64,000 nucleotides of DNA from Campanula takesimana (lineage: Eukaryota > Streptophyta > Magnoliopsida > Asterales > Campanulaceae): positions 2,170,001 to 2,234,000 of the forward strand of contig JAOWBW010000060.1 in NCBI GenBank assembly GCA_026119855.1, read 5' to 3'. Position 1 is the first letter of the stretch, and each line of letters starts with the position of its first letter. The notes under the pieces are model-generated. The model had not been told where the DNA came from. It did not search any database and was given only the letters and a program-made list of their open reading frames with translations. A program made the translations under genes and the position numbers. Shown in pieces: positions 33,896 to 43,843 of this stretch.

Positions 33896-33899
33896 TAAA

Positions 33900-34300
33900 C
33901 AAAGACCATTATAAAAAAAAAAAAAAAAAAAATCGCTCGCTAGGTTGAAAACCCGCAAGGGCGGCCTAGGCAAAAATTAGAGCACGTGCAAAAAAAGAAG
34001 CCCGCTAGATTGAAAACCCGCAAGGGCGGTCTAGGCAAAAAACAGGGTGCAAAAAAAAAAAAAAAAATGGTCTTTGTTTGTTTGAACTACGAAGACCTGA
34101 GCCTCCCAACTGGAGGAACGTAGGCAACCTTCGGGTGCGGTCTAAAACATATCAAAAATACCCAATTCACTTCAAATAACAAAATGCAATTTTTATTCAT
34201 TCAATGAATTATTCAAACCATTACAACGGATTTATTGAGCTACAAAAGACATCAAAATATTAAATCCTAAAACAAAGTGGTCTAATTGCAATCTCTTAGG
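33900..34300 (+). other. Tat region after pol with duplicated short motif
   Basis: Two copies of a roughly 40-bp segment containing 'GAAAACCCGCAAGGGCGG' (33945-33980 and 34010-34040), each followed by an A-rich run. Nothing codes here. Confidence 0.6.
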
Positions 34301-34303
34301 GTA

Positions 34304-35704
34304 CTAAGAAAAATCCAATTTTCTCTTAGCTTTCGAAGGACCACCCGATCGTCTCTCAATCCTTTTCTTCTTGGGTAACAAAGGAGCACTAATACGCACC
34401 GAAACCTTCTGTGCTGCAACACGTCTCCTAGAATAAAAGTCATCCAAAGGAGTACCGAAAGGGTCAGCGAGAATGTTACTCGAATCAGCAGCAGCCTCCC
34501 TATATCTCAAAGTGCTGCTAGGCTCAAAACCCTATCCCAACAACTCGGCACGAAGCACATCAACCCAAGTGATGCCACGGTAAAGGGTGCCAAATAAATA
34601 ATCCAAGTAGCTCTCGGGAAGGAAGACACTCCCCCGATGCAGAGGAGCGAAAGCCCAACGATTGCGGTCATCTCCCCAAGCCGATTGAAGCTCACTCGAG
34701 AAGTCAGGACCCATGTAAGCAACTGGACGAAGCATTCCATCCCTCGGAAAAGGAATTGTCTGTTGGCGACCGAACTGCCGCAGAACCCGCTCTGGCTGGT
34801 AAAATGAAGAATCTCTCAAACCGGGTACAACCACGTGCTGAAAACCAAGAGTCCATTCCACAAAAGGACGAAGACCCCAAGAAGGAGGACACCACTCAAT
34901 ATCAACGGTCGCCCGAGAGGCAAAGAATTTCTTCCAATCATCTTCAGATAAATCCCGGATCAACAACTTCCTCCTATGAACAGCAAAAGGAGACAAATCA
35001 CCATCCGAAGAATAAATTCTGAAGTGTTCTCGGAGCCATATGGTCAAGAGCAAAGGGCTTCCCCGACACATCTTGCCCGTCCTATGTAACTCATCAAGGC
35101 CGTGCAACGTCTCCCCTACAATAAGAGGGATTACACTAAGTTGCTGCTCCTTAGCTTGCAAAATAATCTCAGCCAACTGCACGTCCGCAGTCCCGAAAGG
35201 TGTAACAAACAGTACTTCGCTGAAGAGACAAACGGCCATGGCATTCCTTTTGAAAGATTGAACCATCGGGTCCTCCGAGTGTAAACTGAAGAACATCGGC
35301 AATTCAGTTATGTCAATCACGGTACCATGCAACATCTTCCTCACGTCCTCAACAGGGAGATTCAGTAACCCGACCCAAGAGCCGATGGCACCGCGGTGAT
35401 ATTTAGGGACGGCAATCCGACCGGCCAAAGGCATGCCAAGGATGGCCCCGAAATCGTCAACAGTCGGCACCATTTCATTAGCTGAAAGGTTGAAGGTATG
35501 GTTGTCGCAATCCCAGAAAGCCGCGGCATCTCTCAACAAATCCCAATCCGGCTTCAACGTCCGCAAAGTGAAAAGAATTCGGAACCCGAAGTCTTTAATG
35601 AAGGCCTTCTTGGGATGGGTCTTAAAAGAATACACAAAAGTACCCAAGTCCTTTTCATACTCACTAACAACCTTGGCATCAAGGGCAAAAGAATTGGAAG
35701 CCAT
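34304..35704 (-). CDS. Antisense ORF of the Tat element: plant mobile domain protein (split by one UAG)
   Basis: On the strand opposite to gag-pol, ATG at 35704 opens 390 aa ending at a UAG at 34532. The protein resembles the aminotransferase-like plant mobile domain: 'FWDCDNHTFNLSANEMVP', 'TVDDFGAILGMPLAGR', 'LREHFRIYSSDG', 'FVEWTLGFQHVVVPGLRD'. Beyond the UAG the same frame stays open to 34304, adding about 75 residues with a basic 'PKKKRIERRSGGPSKAKRK' stretch that looks like a nuclear-localisation signal. Extra, sometimes antisense, ORFs between pol and the 3' LTR are known in Tat elements; their function is unknown. Given that pol is riddled with lesions, one stop in this ORF is notable. 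Transcription would need a promoter near 35720-36200. Confidence 0.8.
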
Positions 35705-36284
35705 GGAAAATGTTGATCACAAGCGAAGTTAAGCAATAATATGATGTTCAAAAATGGCAGAAAGGAGCTGTGAGAATCAAGTGGTCGAACAGAAGATGAT
35801 ATTATAGCTGTTGGGGGCTCTTTTGGTCAGCAAATGTCAAGCCCGGAATTCCGCCTCCCAGACGCGCGCGCCACCCGCCAGCGGTCTGAAGTGCGCGCGC
35901 GTCCCAAGCCTACATATTAAGGCGCGCGCCTCCCAGGTCTAAATCGCTTCAAGAAAAGGGCCTTTTCAGAGATCTCCAGCCTATATCAAGACACTGTCCC
36001 GATCCTCAGACACCCAGTTGAGCACACCTTTTTCTGGTCCGCCCTTAAGGCATGTCAAAAATCGAAAGTAGGATAGAAACTCCCACTCAAAAGTAGGCTG
36101 TCCTCTTCAAAATTCCGAACTCCCTAAGTTCTGTCACAGGTGCCACACCCCCCTCAAGAGTCAATCTCAACATTTCATCCCCAGCAAGAACATTTTTCTA
36201 GTCGCGGTCAACTGTGCCCGTACCCCACAATTCAAAAAAGTCAAGTGTGACTCCAAATGGCACGAGACTTCAAAGCAATATTTC
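35705..36284 (-). other. Region upstream of the antisense ORF
   Basis: No gene seen. It has three GCGCGC-core words at 35860-35935 like those in the LTR and leader. It would contain any promoter for the antisense ORF; no clear TATA box was identified. Confidence 0.5.
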
Positions 36285-37180
36285 ATCAAACGGATTCACT
36301 AACGGATTCGTCAACAAGGGTTCACCAACGGGCTCATCCAAGGGATTCATCAAACGGATTCACCAACGGATTCGTCAACAAGGGTTCACCAACGGACTCA
36401 TCCAAGGGATTCACTAACGGATTCATCAAACGGATTCACCAACGGATTCGTCAACAAGGGTTCACCAACGGACTCATCCAAGGGATTCACTAACGGATTC
36501 ATCAAACGGATTCACTAACGGATTCGTCAACAAGGGTTCACCAACGGACTCATCCAAGGGATTCACTAACGGATTCATCAAACGGATTCACCAACGGATT
36601 CGTCAACAAGGGTTCACCAACGGACTCATCCAAGGGATTCACTAACGGATTTATCAAACGGATTCACCAACGGATTCGTCAACAAGGGTTCACCAACGGA
36701 CTCATCCAAGGGATTCACTAACGGATTCATCAAACGGATTCACTAACGGATTCGTCAACAAGGGTTCACCAACGGACTCATCCAAGGGATTCACTAACGG
36801 ACTCATCAAACGGATTCACCAACGGATTCGTCAACAAGGATTCACCAACGGACTCATCCAAAGGATTCAATAACGGATTCATCAAACGGATTCACCAACG
36901 GATTTGTCAACAAGGGTTCACCAACGGACTCATCCAAGGGATTCACTAACGGATTCATCAAACGGATTCACCAACGGATTCGTCAACAAGGGTTCACCAA
37001 CGGACTCATCCAAGGGATTCACTAACGGATTCATCAAACGGATTCACTAACGGATTCGTCAACAAGGGTTCACCAACGGACTCATCCAAGGGATTCACTA
37101 ACGGATTCGTCAACAAGGGTTCACCAACGGACTCATCCAAGGGATTCACTAACGGATTCATCAAACCGGTTCACTAACGA
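36285..37180 (+). repeat. 76-bp tandem array in the Tat 3' region
   Basis: The marker GTCAACAAGG occurs 12 times, at 36310, 36374, then every 76 bp to 37058, and at 37109. Thus nine exact 76-bp steps are flanked by a 64-bp and a 51-bp step. The unit is itself built of 11-15-bp sub-repeats of the form GGATTCAYYAAC, and the odd steps are missing one or two sub-repeats. Copies differ by only a few bases. Open frames across it are by-products of the repeat. Confidence 0.95.
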
Positions 37181-37396
37181 CCTCATTCAAAACATTCAGG
37201 CGGCAGGTTCACCTAACGGATCATGCCACCCCCTCTATCAACAAAAGCCGCTCACACAGGGAGTGCACCACTATCTCTCGCAATTTCAAATTCCTGCTTT
37301 CATCGAGTCTTTGCTTTTTCTTGGTGATGTCCTCGGCGGGTATTTTTAACTTTCGTCGACGCGTTTTGCTTTGCAGTCCACGTCGCCGAGGGGCTC
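37181..37396 (+). other. Tat sequence between array and 3' LTR
   Basis: No gene. It ends with GAGGGGCTC, a weak polypurine tract, directly before the 3' LTR. Confidence 0.5.
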
Positions 37397-38375
37397 TGTA
37401 GACACCCCGCCTTGGACCGCTCACCCCGATTGCACATTTGATTTTGTGTTTCTCCCCATTTTAAGTGTTTCTCGTTAGTTTCTGTCACTTCCGTTAAGTT
37501 CCTGACTGACTTCGTTAAGTCCAGGGACTAAACTGAATGGCAGGGCTGACTTTCTAGTCCATTCTGTCAAAATTGCCTTCTCTGAGTCGCGCGCCTCCGA
37601 CAGGAGGAGCCAGGCGCGCGCGCCTCCCGCCCCCAAAGCAGGAAGCGCGCGCCTCTGGGCGTCAGTTACAGATTTCTGGCCAGGATTCCCTCCCTTGCTC
37701 AATTTACAGGATTTTGCCCGGGAAGGATTTCTTGGTGACTGAGTTTTGGCACCAAAAACACCCCTCTTTCACCTATAAAAACCTCTCTTTTCCTCCATTT
37801 TGAAGGATCGAAAAATCATCGGAAAAACCCAATCGAAAACTAGACAAAAAATCACTTTCTAAAGGTTCTCCAAGGATCTCATTAAGCAACATTTGAAGTT
37901 CTTCAAATTGTAGGTAAAAGTCCATCTTTTCCTTTCTTTTCTACTTCATCTCCTCTCTCTCTTTTTACTTTAATCAAATGTGCAATCACCCAAATCATTT
38001 TGGGACATGACTCTAATGATCACCTCATCTCATAGAGGTTGGTTAAGGAGTTATCTCCTACATTCCAAATCCTATTTTAAATCCCCCCTTTTCGTGACTT
38101 AAAGAAGAAGAAGAAGAACATTTTCATTCATGTAGATTTTGATCAAGCAAGACCAACTTTAGTTGGGCGAGATGGGTGTTTCGGTACTTCCCATCTCGTA
38201 ATCTAACCCCCGAACCTCAAAACAAAGAATCTCTGCTTTCGTAATCAAACTTAGGCTACAATCTATAGGTTTTTCTTATGTTCCTCAAAACATAGGTGGC
38301 GACTCTAAAAACAAGTTAGACATCCTAGGATAATTCACCGCTCTAGCCAAGCCGTGGTTCCCCGGGGTATCTACA
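37397..38375 (+). repeat. Tat element 3' LTR
   Basis: A 979-bp LTR. It begins TGTAGACACCCC and ends ATCTACA, then the target duplication CTGAG. It differs from the 5' LTR by e.g. TGGCAGGG for TGACAGGG, ATAGAGG for ATTGAGG, TCTGCTTT for TCTGTTTT, and a longer GAAGAA tract. Confidence 0.95.
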
Positions 38376-38687
38376 CTGAGTGCCTATATCATAGGCTTCC
38401 AAATGTTCAAGAGTCTTCTGAAGCTCAGAACACATGGCAGCAAGCATGAGACAACCGACCTCACGAGAATCACTTGCGTGTTTCTTGTAAGCATCCTTCT
38501 CTGCCCTAGGGGCATTGGCAGCATGTTCCTCCTCATGAACGGGTTCATCAAGAATGTACAGCTTATCTTCATGCTTTAGAACAATTCCAAGGCATCGGAT
38601 CCAATCCATGAAGTTAGCACCATTCTCTTGAAGCTTTTCCTTCTCAAGGATAGATCGCAATGATAGGTTGGGAGTGTTTTGAGCCAT
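38376..38687 (-). pseudogene. Copia Y gag, N-terminal part
   Basis: ATG at 38687 starts 'MAQNTPNLSLRSILEKEKL' and continues 'ENGANFMDWIRCLGIVLKH', 'YKKHASDSREVGCLMLAAM', 'LEHLEAYDIGTQ', the first half of a copia Gag. It is cut at 38376 by the Tat insertion and resumes at 25060. Later residues of the raw frame are Tat LTR. Confidence 0.85.
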
Positions 38688-40309
38688 TATCTACATTTTA
38701 TGCAAACATATATTAATATGTATTAGTATCAATTTTCATAAAGAGATTTAATCATTGTATTTCAAAAATACTCCCACTAAATTATACTACATTCAAATAC
38801 ATTAATGTATAATATAATTTACATGGGCTAAGATCCATATTTCACTTGACTTTGAGTCGGCTAGGGCACGACTGCTCAAAATAAGTTATTTAGGTAGATA
38901 ATGTTTATCAATCATATCATATATGACTCTTATATCCTTTTATGAGACTCTTTAGACATCTTATGTCAAAAGCATGTTTTGGTCTCATCTTGTGCCTTAG
39001 GCCCAAAACTGTTTTGATAGCCTAATTAAGTCAAACCATTTTAAACGTATAGGAATCACTGTTTCCTCATCTTGCTTTTACAAAATAGAATTAATGCACC
39101 TCGCTAGGGCGTAGCCTACATAAAAACTACTTATGTAATCACAAGTGTTTTAATCATGGATTGGTGCATGACTTAAGTTTTAACAAGAAAGTTCATCACA
39201 TATAGCATGGTAACACATTTATACTCACATTATATAAACATGTAAAGCATCGGTTGATAATTTAATTAATCCCATTAATTAAACATATGATTTCATGCGA
39301 TTGATTTATGGGGATAAATTATTTAACACGTAATTGAGAGCACGATTGGTACGGTCGAAACTAATACAAAAGGCATCCACAATCCCGTACAAAATTTAGA
39401 AACTAGAAGAAACAACTATGTAAGGCGAAACTAAGCCAAAAGGCATCCACAATCCCTTACATAAAGTAACTCGATTCTAAATTCTTTTGTCTCATCAATT
39501 TATGACTTTTTCCTTGAGATTTATTTTCAGGAAACACGGTTTCTTAAACCAGCCATCTGACAAACAAATTCAATCCAAAGTAATTATGAAATTGACATTT
39601 AATTTCAGGAAACACGGTTTCCAAAACCAGCCATCTAACAATTAAATTCAACTCAAAATATTTACCATTGTGTTTCAATTTTAAAACCCTAAAATTGTTT
39701 TCCTTGATTCAATTAGGGTTTGGTGTTCATGATGATCAAATCACCATGTTCATCAAAACCTTGAATAAACAATTTATTCATGAATCTAGGATCATCAAAA
39801 AATTAATCCAATTGACTTTTGATGATCACAAGGAACATAATAATCAAATTAGTATTGCAATCTTAGATCCCACATAACGTAATTAAACGGTGAGATTTTA
39901 TGATCTCCATATATCTTATATACATACATAAAATACAAATCACATGAATCTAAATTCAAATAGCATGCTAACACATACTCCCTCCGTCCCATTGAGAGTG
40001 AGACTAGAGGAGTGGGCACGATATTTAAGATAATGTGATATATATGTGGTAGAAAATGAAGAGAGAGAATGAGTGGGGTAAATAGTGGTGTTGGTTGAAT
40101 AAAATGAGTGGTGGAAAATGAAGAGAGAGAATGAGTGGGGTTAAATAGTGGGGAATGATGAATATAAGTATATTAAAACATTTCCATTTTGGGTAGTCTC
40201 ACTTTAAGTGGGACGGCCCAAAAAGGAAAGAAGTCTCACTTCTAGTGGGACGGAGGGAGTATAATCCAATTATATTATCAACATGTTATTATTAAAATAA
40301 TCATGATGA
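38688..40309 (-). mobile_element. Copia Y leader between PBS and gag
   Basis: AT-rich, no gene. Two imperfect local duplications are visible: one around 'AAAAGGCATCCACAATCCC' (39370 and 39440) and one around 'CAGGAAACACGGTTTC' (39528 and 39607). A MITE is inserted at 39978-40259. Confidence 0.7.
39978..40259. mobile_element. Stowaway-type MITE in Y leader
   Basis: A 282-bp element with terminal inverted repeats CTCCCTCCGTCCCA and TGGGACGGAGGGAG, flanked by TA on both sides. Inside, 'AAATGAAGAGAGAGAATGAG' is duplicated. This termini and TA pair is the Tc1/mariner-derived Stowaway pattern. Confidence 0.9.
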
Positions 40310-40327
40310 ACGGGGCTCTGATACCAC
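40310..40327 (-). other. Primer binding site of copia Y
   Basis: The minus strand reads TGGTATCAGAGCCCCG next to the LTR, complementary to initiator tRNA-Met. This fixes the element's orientation. Confidence 0.9.
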
Positions 40328-41685
40328 TGTTGGGTTTTGCACAATCATGCGCAGCGAAATAAACCCAAAAGCCTAGATCCATTCAAGATGATTAAATTAA
40401 TACAGAGTTGAATTTAGAATACTAACCGTGATGGAGCTTTAAAATTTTCGGATCTTGAAACTTCATTCTTCAAGATTTGATCTTCTTCAAGCTTTTCTTC
40501 AAGTCTTGATCGCAGGAACACGAACTAGAAGATGATTAAGCAATCACCCTCTATGGATATCCACACGCGAACGAATAACAAGAACTCCTTCTTGATCTGG
40601 ACTGCTAGATCCAAAATAGGCTATATGAAATTAGGGTTCTTGATCTTTGATTCTCAATCTTTGATCAAGAATATTGTTTCTCAAAACAACTAGGTTTCAT
40701 CAGTTTAATGGCTGGTGACAAGATATATTTATAGTCCCTAGTCCTTAACCCTTAAGGACCTAGGAAACCTAAATCCCGTCACCCAATTAAACTACAGATT
40801 TTTTGCCAAGGCAACTCTGGCACGGTCGTGCCCTATAACTGGCACGGTCGTGCCAATAGGTCCGCCCCTGCCATCCCCGGCTGATGATTATTGGCACGGT
40901 CGTGCTTTATAACCGGCACAGTCGTGCCCCATAACCAGCACAGTCGTGCCAGACCAAAATTCTGACTTTTTGCCTTTTTAACAATTCGTTCTATTGTGTG
41001 TGACCCCATAGGATTATATCAAGTTGGCAATGAGTCCAAACATATTTTGTTCTCATAAATCATGAGCGGACCCTAGAAGGCCATCATGATTACCCAAATG
41101 ATACAACTTTATCAAAGTTCGCTTATCCTTTATAGAACATATCACAATCCTTTTGTCCACGATGTCATTGAGCGTAAGCCATGGTCAATGGTCAACTTAC
41201 AATTCTCAATACTTTTCTCGATTCCAAATAGTTGATAATACAAATGACATTGATCACATCAATTCATTTGGGCACGGCCATGCATTTCATCAATACTGTT
41301 CATCGAGGGCCCTAGCTTGACATCTCTCACGAGAAGGGACAAATTCCATATTAACTTATTACACTTCCCTACATAGCTTTGATCATGCCAATCGTATCCT
41401 TTATAATTACTTGGTTAAAAGTAACGTTTGAATATGTCAAACATGATCTTCATTATGTGGAAGATCGTAATAATCTCAGGTCTAAGGATTCAATGATATA
41501 ACTATTAGAGGTTTAATTATGACATAGTGACCATGACATAAACCTCATAGTTGGGTCATGTCCGGTATATGTTCTCCAACACATACCCATAAGTTTAACT
41601 TGTATCCCATACATATGATCATCAAATGCTCATCGAATTAAACTTACACTAGTTCTTCATAAGTACTAGGGACGGAGATTATTAT

Positions 41686-42258
41686 TGTTGGAGAAATTAT
41701 CCCATATCGGGAATTAACTAGCCAAAGCCTCACTATATAAAGATCCAGGGCCACTCCTCCTATTGCCAATTGGTTTTGGGATGGAACCTCAGACTTTATC
41801 ATGGTATCAGATCCACCGATCTATGGTGGCCTGACTTCCGCTGCTTCTACAAGTGGTATCAGAGCCATGGTTCGGATGGGCCCGACCGGGTGGACCGTGT
41901 GTGTGCTTTATAGGGTGGGGTTCCCCTTGTGCGACATAGCGTATCGAGTCTTGCAATCGAGGGCGATGGTGTTTCGCAGGCGGTTGGTACAAGCTTTCGC
42001 CGATATGGGCCAGAGGAAACACTGCGGGCCATAGCGGTGTGGTCCTTGGTTTGAGGGGAGGATTGTTGGGGTGCAAACCAAAGTCCCACATCGGCAATTG
42101 AGGAAACAATTGCAAGGTATAGAAGAGCACCCACCCACTTCATTAGTATGAGGCCTTTTGGGGGATGCCCAAAAACAAATCCGTGTGGGCTAGGCCCAAA
42201 GCGGACAATATCATACTAATGTGGGAGAGTGGTGGTGGTGGTCGCGATCCCTACAAGT
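41686..42258 (+). mobile_element. Chimeric plus-strand TRIM (family a 5' end joined to family b)
   Basis: A 116-bp LTR (41686-41801, TG...CA) is followed by TGGTATCAGA (41802) and about 50 bp also found in the minus-strand TRIMs ('ATCTATGGTGGCCTGAC'). A second PBS, TGGTATCAGAGCC, follows at 41854, then another internal region, the polypurine tract TTTGAGGGGAGGAT and a different LTR starting TGTTGGGGTGC (42064). Two PBSs 52 bp apart mark the junction of two families. Confidence 0.7.
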
Positions 42259-42866
42259 GGTTAGAATAGTAAATATTTATGGTTATGATTAGATAACCAT
42301 TGTACATATTTTGTATATTCTTTTAGATTATCTCTTCTTATTTAAATAGGTTGTTTATCCTAGATAAGAGATTGAGTTAGCTAGCACAAGTATAGGAGTT
42401 TGTTATTTTGTAAACTCTATTTAAACAGCATTGGATCAATGAGATGGGTACGGAATAGATTTCCTTGATGGTATCACGTAGTTTTGGTTTTTAGGTTTCC
42501 TCTCTAATTCTTCCGCTGTGCCTACTAGCCATCTACTTCCCGTCTTCTCTTTTTTTTTTTCTTCTTTCTGTGAGCATGCCTTCCTCACATTCATCTTCCT
42601 TTCACCCAGCTTTGGCCGTATCGAACATTCGCAACCACATCTCTATTACCCTCGAAATAGAGAATGTTCAATACGCCACATGGGCCGAATTATTTCGTGT
42701 CCATGCTAAGTCCACTCGTGTTCTGAATCATATCATCCCTCCGGCTAAAGGGAAAGAAAAAACCCCTACGACGGATGAAGAAATTGATCTCTGGGAAACC
42801 CTAGATTCGGTGGTTTTGGGGTGGATTTATTCTACCATATCCCATGGGCCTCTCGCTTCTTCTTAG
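42259..42866 (+). pseudogene. Copia LTR end and gag N-terminal fragment
   Basis: An AT-rich LTR-like stretch leads to TGGTATCACG (42468) and an ATG at 42576 opening 96 aa: 'NIRNHISITLEIENVQYAT', 'WAELFRVHAKSTRVLNHI', 'DLWETLDSVVLGWIYSTI', the start of a copia Gag (UBN2) of a different family from X and Y. It breaks off into TRIM sequence. Confidence 0.75.
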
Positions 42867-43722
42867 AATTAGAGATGGGGTAAGAAGAAGCGAGAGGCCC
42901 GAGTGTTAGCATGGGCTGGACTGGGCCGGTAATGGACTATGTTGGAGGTTCCACCTTAAAACCAATTGGTGATAAGGGGAGTAACTCCTCAAGTCTATAT
43001 ACCGGTCCATATTTCTCTCTTTAGAAGATGTGGGATAATTGTCTCTTACACGCCCCCTCACGTGTAGCCGGGCTTTGCCAAGGCTTACAACATGGACTTG
43101 TCAATCGGGTGGCGCGGAGCAGAATCGTGGGCCGTTGGACCTGCACGTGTCCCATGTAGAAGCAGCGGAAGTCAGGCCACCATAGATCGGTGGCTCTGAT
43201 ACCATCTTAGAATTAGAGATGGGGTAGGCCCGAGTGTTAGCATGGGCTGGACTGGGCCGGCAATGGACTATGTTGGAGGTTCCACCTTAAAACCAATTGG
43301 TGATAAGGGGAGTAACTCCTCAAGTCTATATACCGGTCCATATTTCTCTCTTTAGAAGATGTGGGATAATTGTCTCTTACACGCCCCCTCACGTGTAGCC
43401 GGGCTTTGCCAAGGCTTACAACATGGACTTGTCAATCGGGTGGCGCGGAGCAGAATCGTGGGCCGTTGGACCTGCACGTGTCCCATGTAGAAGCAGCGGA
43501 AGTCAGGCCACCATAGATCGGTGGCTCTGAAACCATCTTAGAATTAGAGATGGGGTAAGAAGAAGCAGGCCCGAGTGTTAGCATGGGCTGGACTGGGCCG
43601 GCAATGGACTATGTTGGAGGTTCCACCTTAAAACCAATTGGTGATAAGGGGAGTAACTCCTCAAGTCTATATACCGGTCCATATTTCTCTCTTTAGAAGA
43701 TGTGGGATAATTGTCTCTTACA
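42861..43722 (-). mobile_element. Tandem TRIM (family a): LTR-internal-LTR-internal-LTR
   Basis: Three LTRs (42861-43050, 43205-43381, 43536-43722; 177-190 bp) alternate with two internal pieces of about 155 bp. On the minus strand each LTR starts TGTAAGAGACAATTATCCCA, is followed by TGGTATCAGAGCC (or TGGTTTCAGAGCC in one), and is preceded by the polypurine GTGAGGGGGCG. Repeat marker GCCCGAGTGTTAGC at 42898, 43230 and 43570. Confidence 0.85.
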
Positions 43723-43843
43723 ATTATAACAAAACATGAAACAACAAATAATAATCAAAACATCTCTTTATATAAATGAAAAGTGATAACAAACATTGTT
43801 AAATAACGTGTCAAATAACATGCCTATGGCATATACACCAACA

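Larger units (their letters stand above)
25061..38375 (+). mobile_element. Ty3/gypsy Tat-lineage element with antisense ORF, 13.3 kb
   Basis: LTRs at 25061-26021 and 37397-38375 begin TGTAGACACC and end ATCTACA. Target duplication CTGAG lies at 25056-25060 and 38376-38380. The element holds a long leader, a gag-protease ORF with G-patch, a damaged pol with a second RNase H (both Tat-lineage hallmarks), an antisense plant-mobile-domain ORF, and a tandem array before the 3' LTR. The LTRs differ by about seven substitutions I could see and one indel region, so insertion is recent. Confidence 0.95.
41686..43722. mobile_element. Composite insert: chimeric TRIM, copia fragment and tandem TRIM
   Basis: Flanked by target duplication ATTAT (41681-41685, 43723-43727); the two ends, TGTTGGAGA-AATTATCCCA and its imperfect complement TGTAAGAGACAATTATCCCA, are related. 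Parts: TRIM family a on the plus strand (41686-~41850), TRIM family b internal and LTR (~41851-42258), copia LTR and gag fragment (42259-42866), and TRIM family a in tandem on the minus strand (42861-43722). TRIMs are small non-autonomous LTR elements without coding capacity. Confidence 0.75.
40328..43843 (-). mobile_element. Right (5') LTR of copia Y, interrupted by a 2-kb composite insert
   Basis: LTR parts 40328-41685 and 43723-43843 join without gap once the insert is removed, matching the left Y LTR (GATTATTAT then AACAAAAC). It ends ACACCAACA at 43843. At 40808-40955 it has repeats of GGCACGGTCGTGCC where the left LTR has a different word. Following 5 bp are CTATC (left LTR flank: AATCT). 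Confidence 0.85.

Noticed and set aside
36214..36493. Open frames across the 76-bp array as a repeat protein
   Set aside because: 76 is not a multiple of three, so frames do not persist; several overlapping frames exist by chance.
36285..37180. Regular array as a CRISPR
   Set aside because: Units are contiguous with no unique spacers, the unit is built of sub-repeats, and the context is a plant retrotransposon.
41801..42143. Overlapping frames on both strands in the TRIM as genes
   Set aside because: TRIM internal sequence with PBS and polypurine tract; no protein family resemblance.
2685..43843. Copia Y as one simple insertion
   Set aside because: No target duplication, diverged LTRs with different words, and a gap in the host element argue for recombination.
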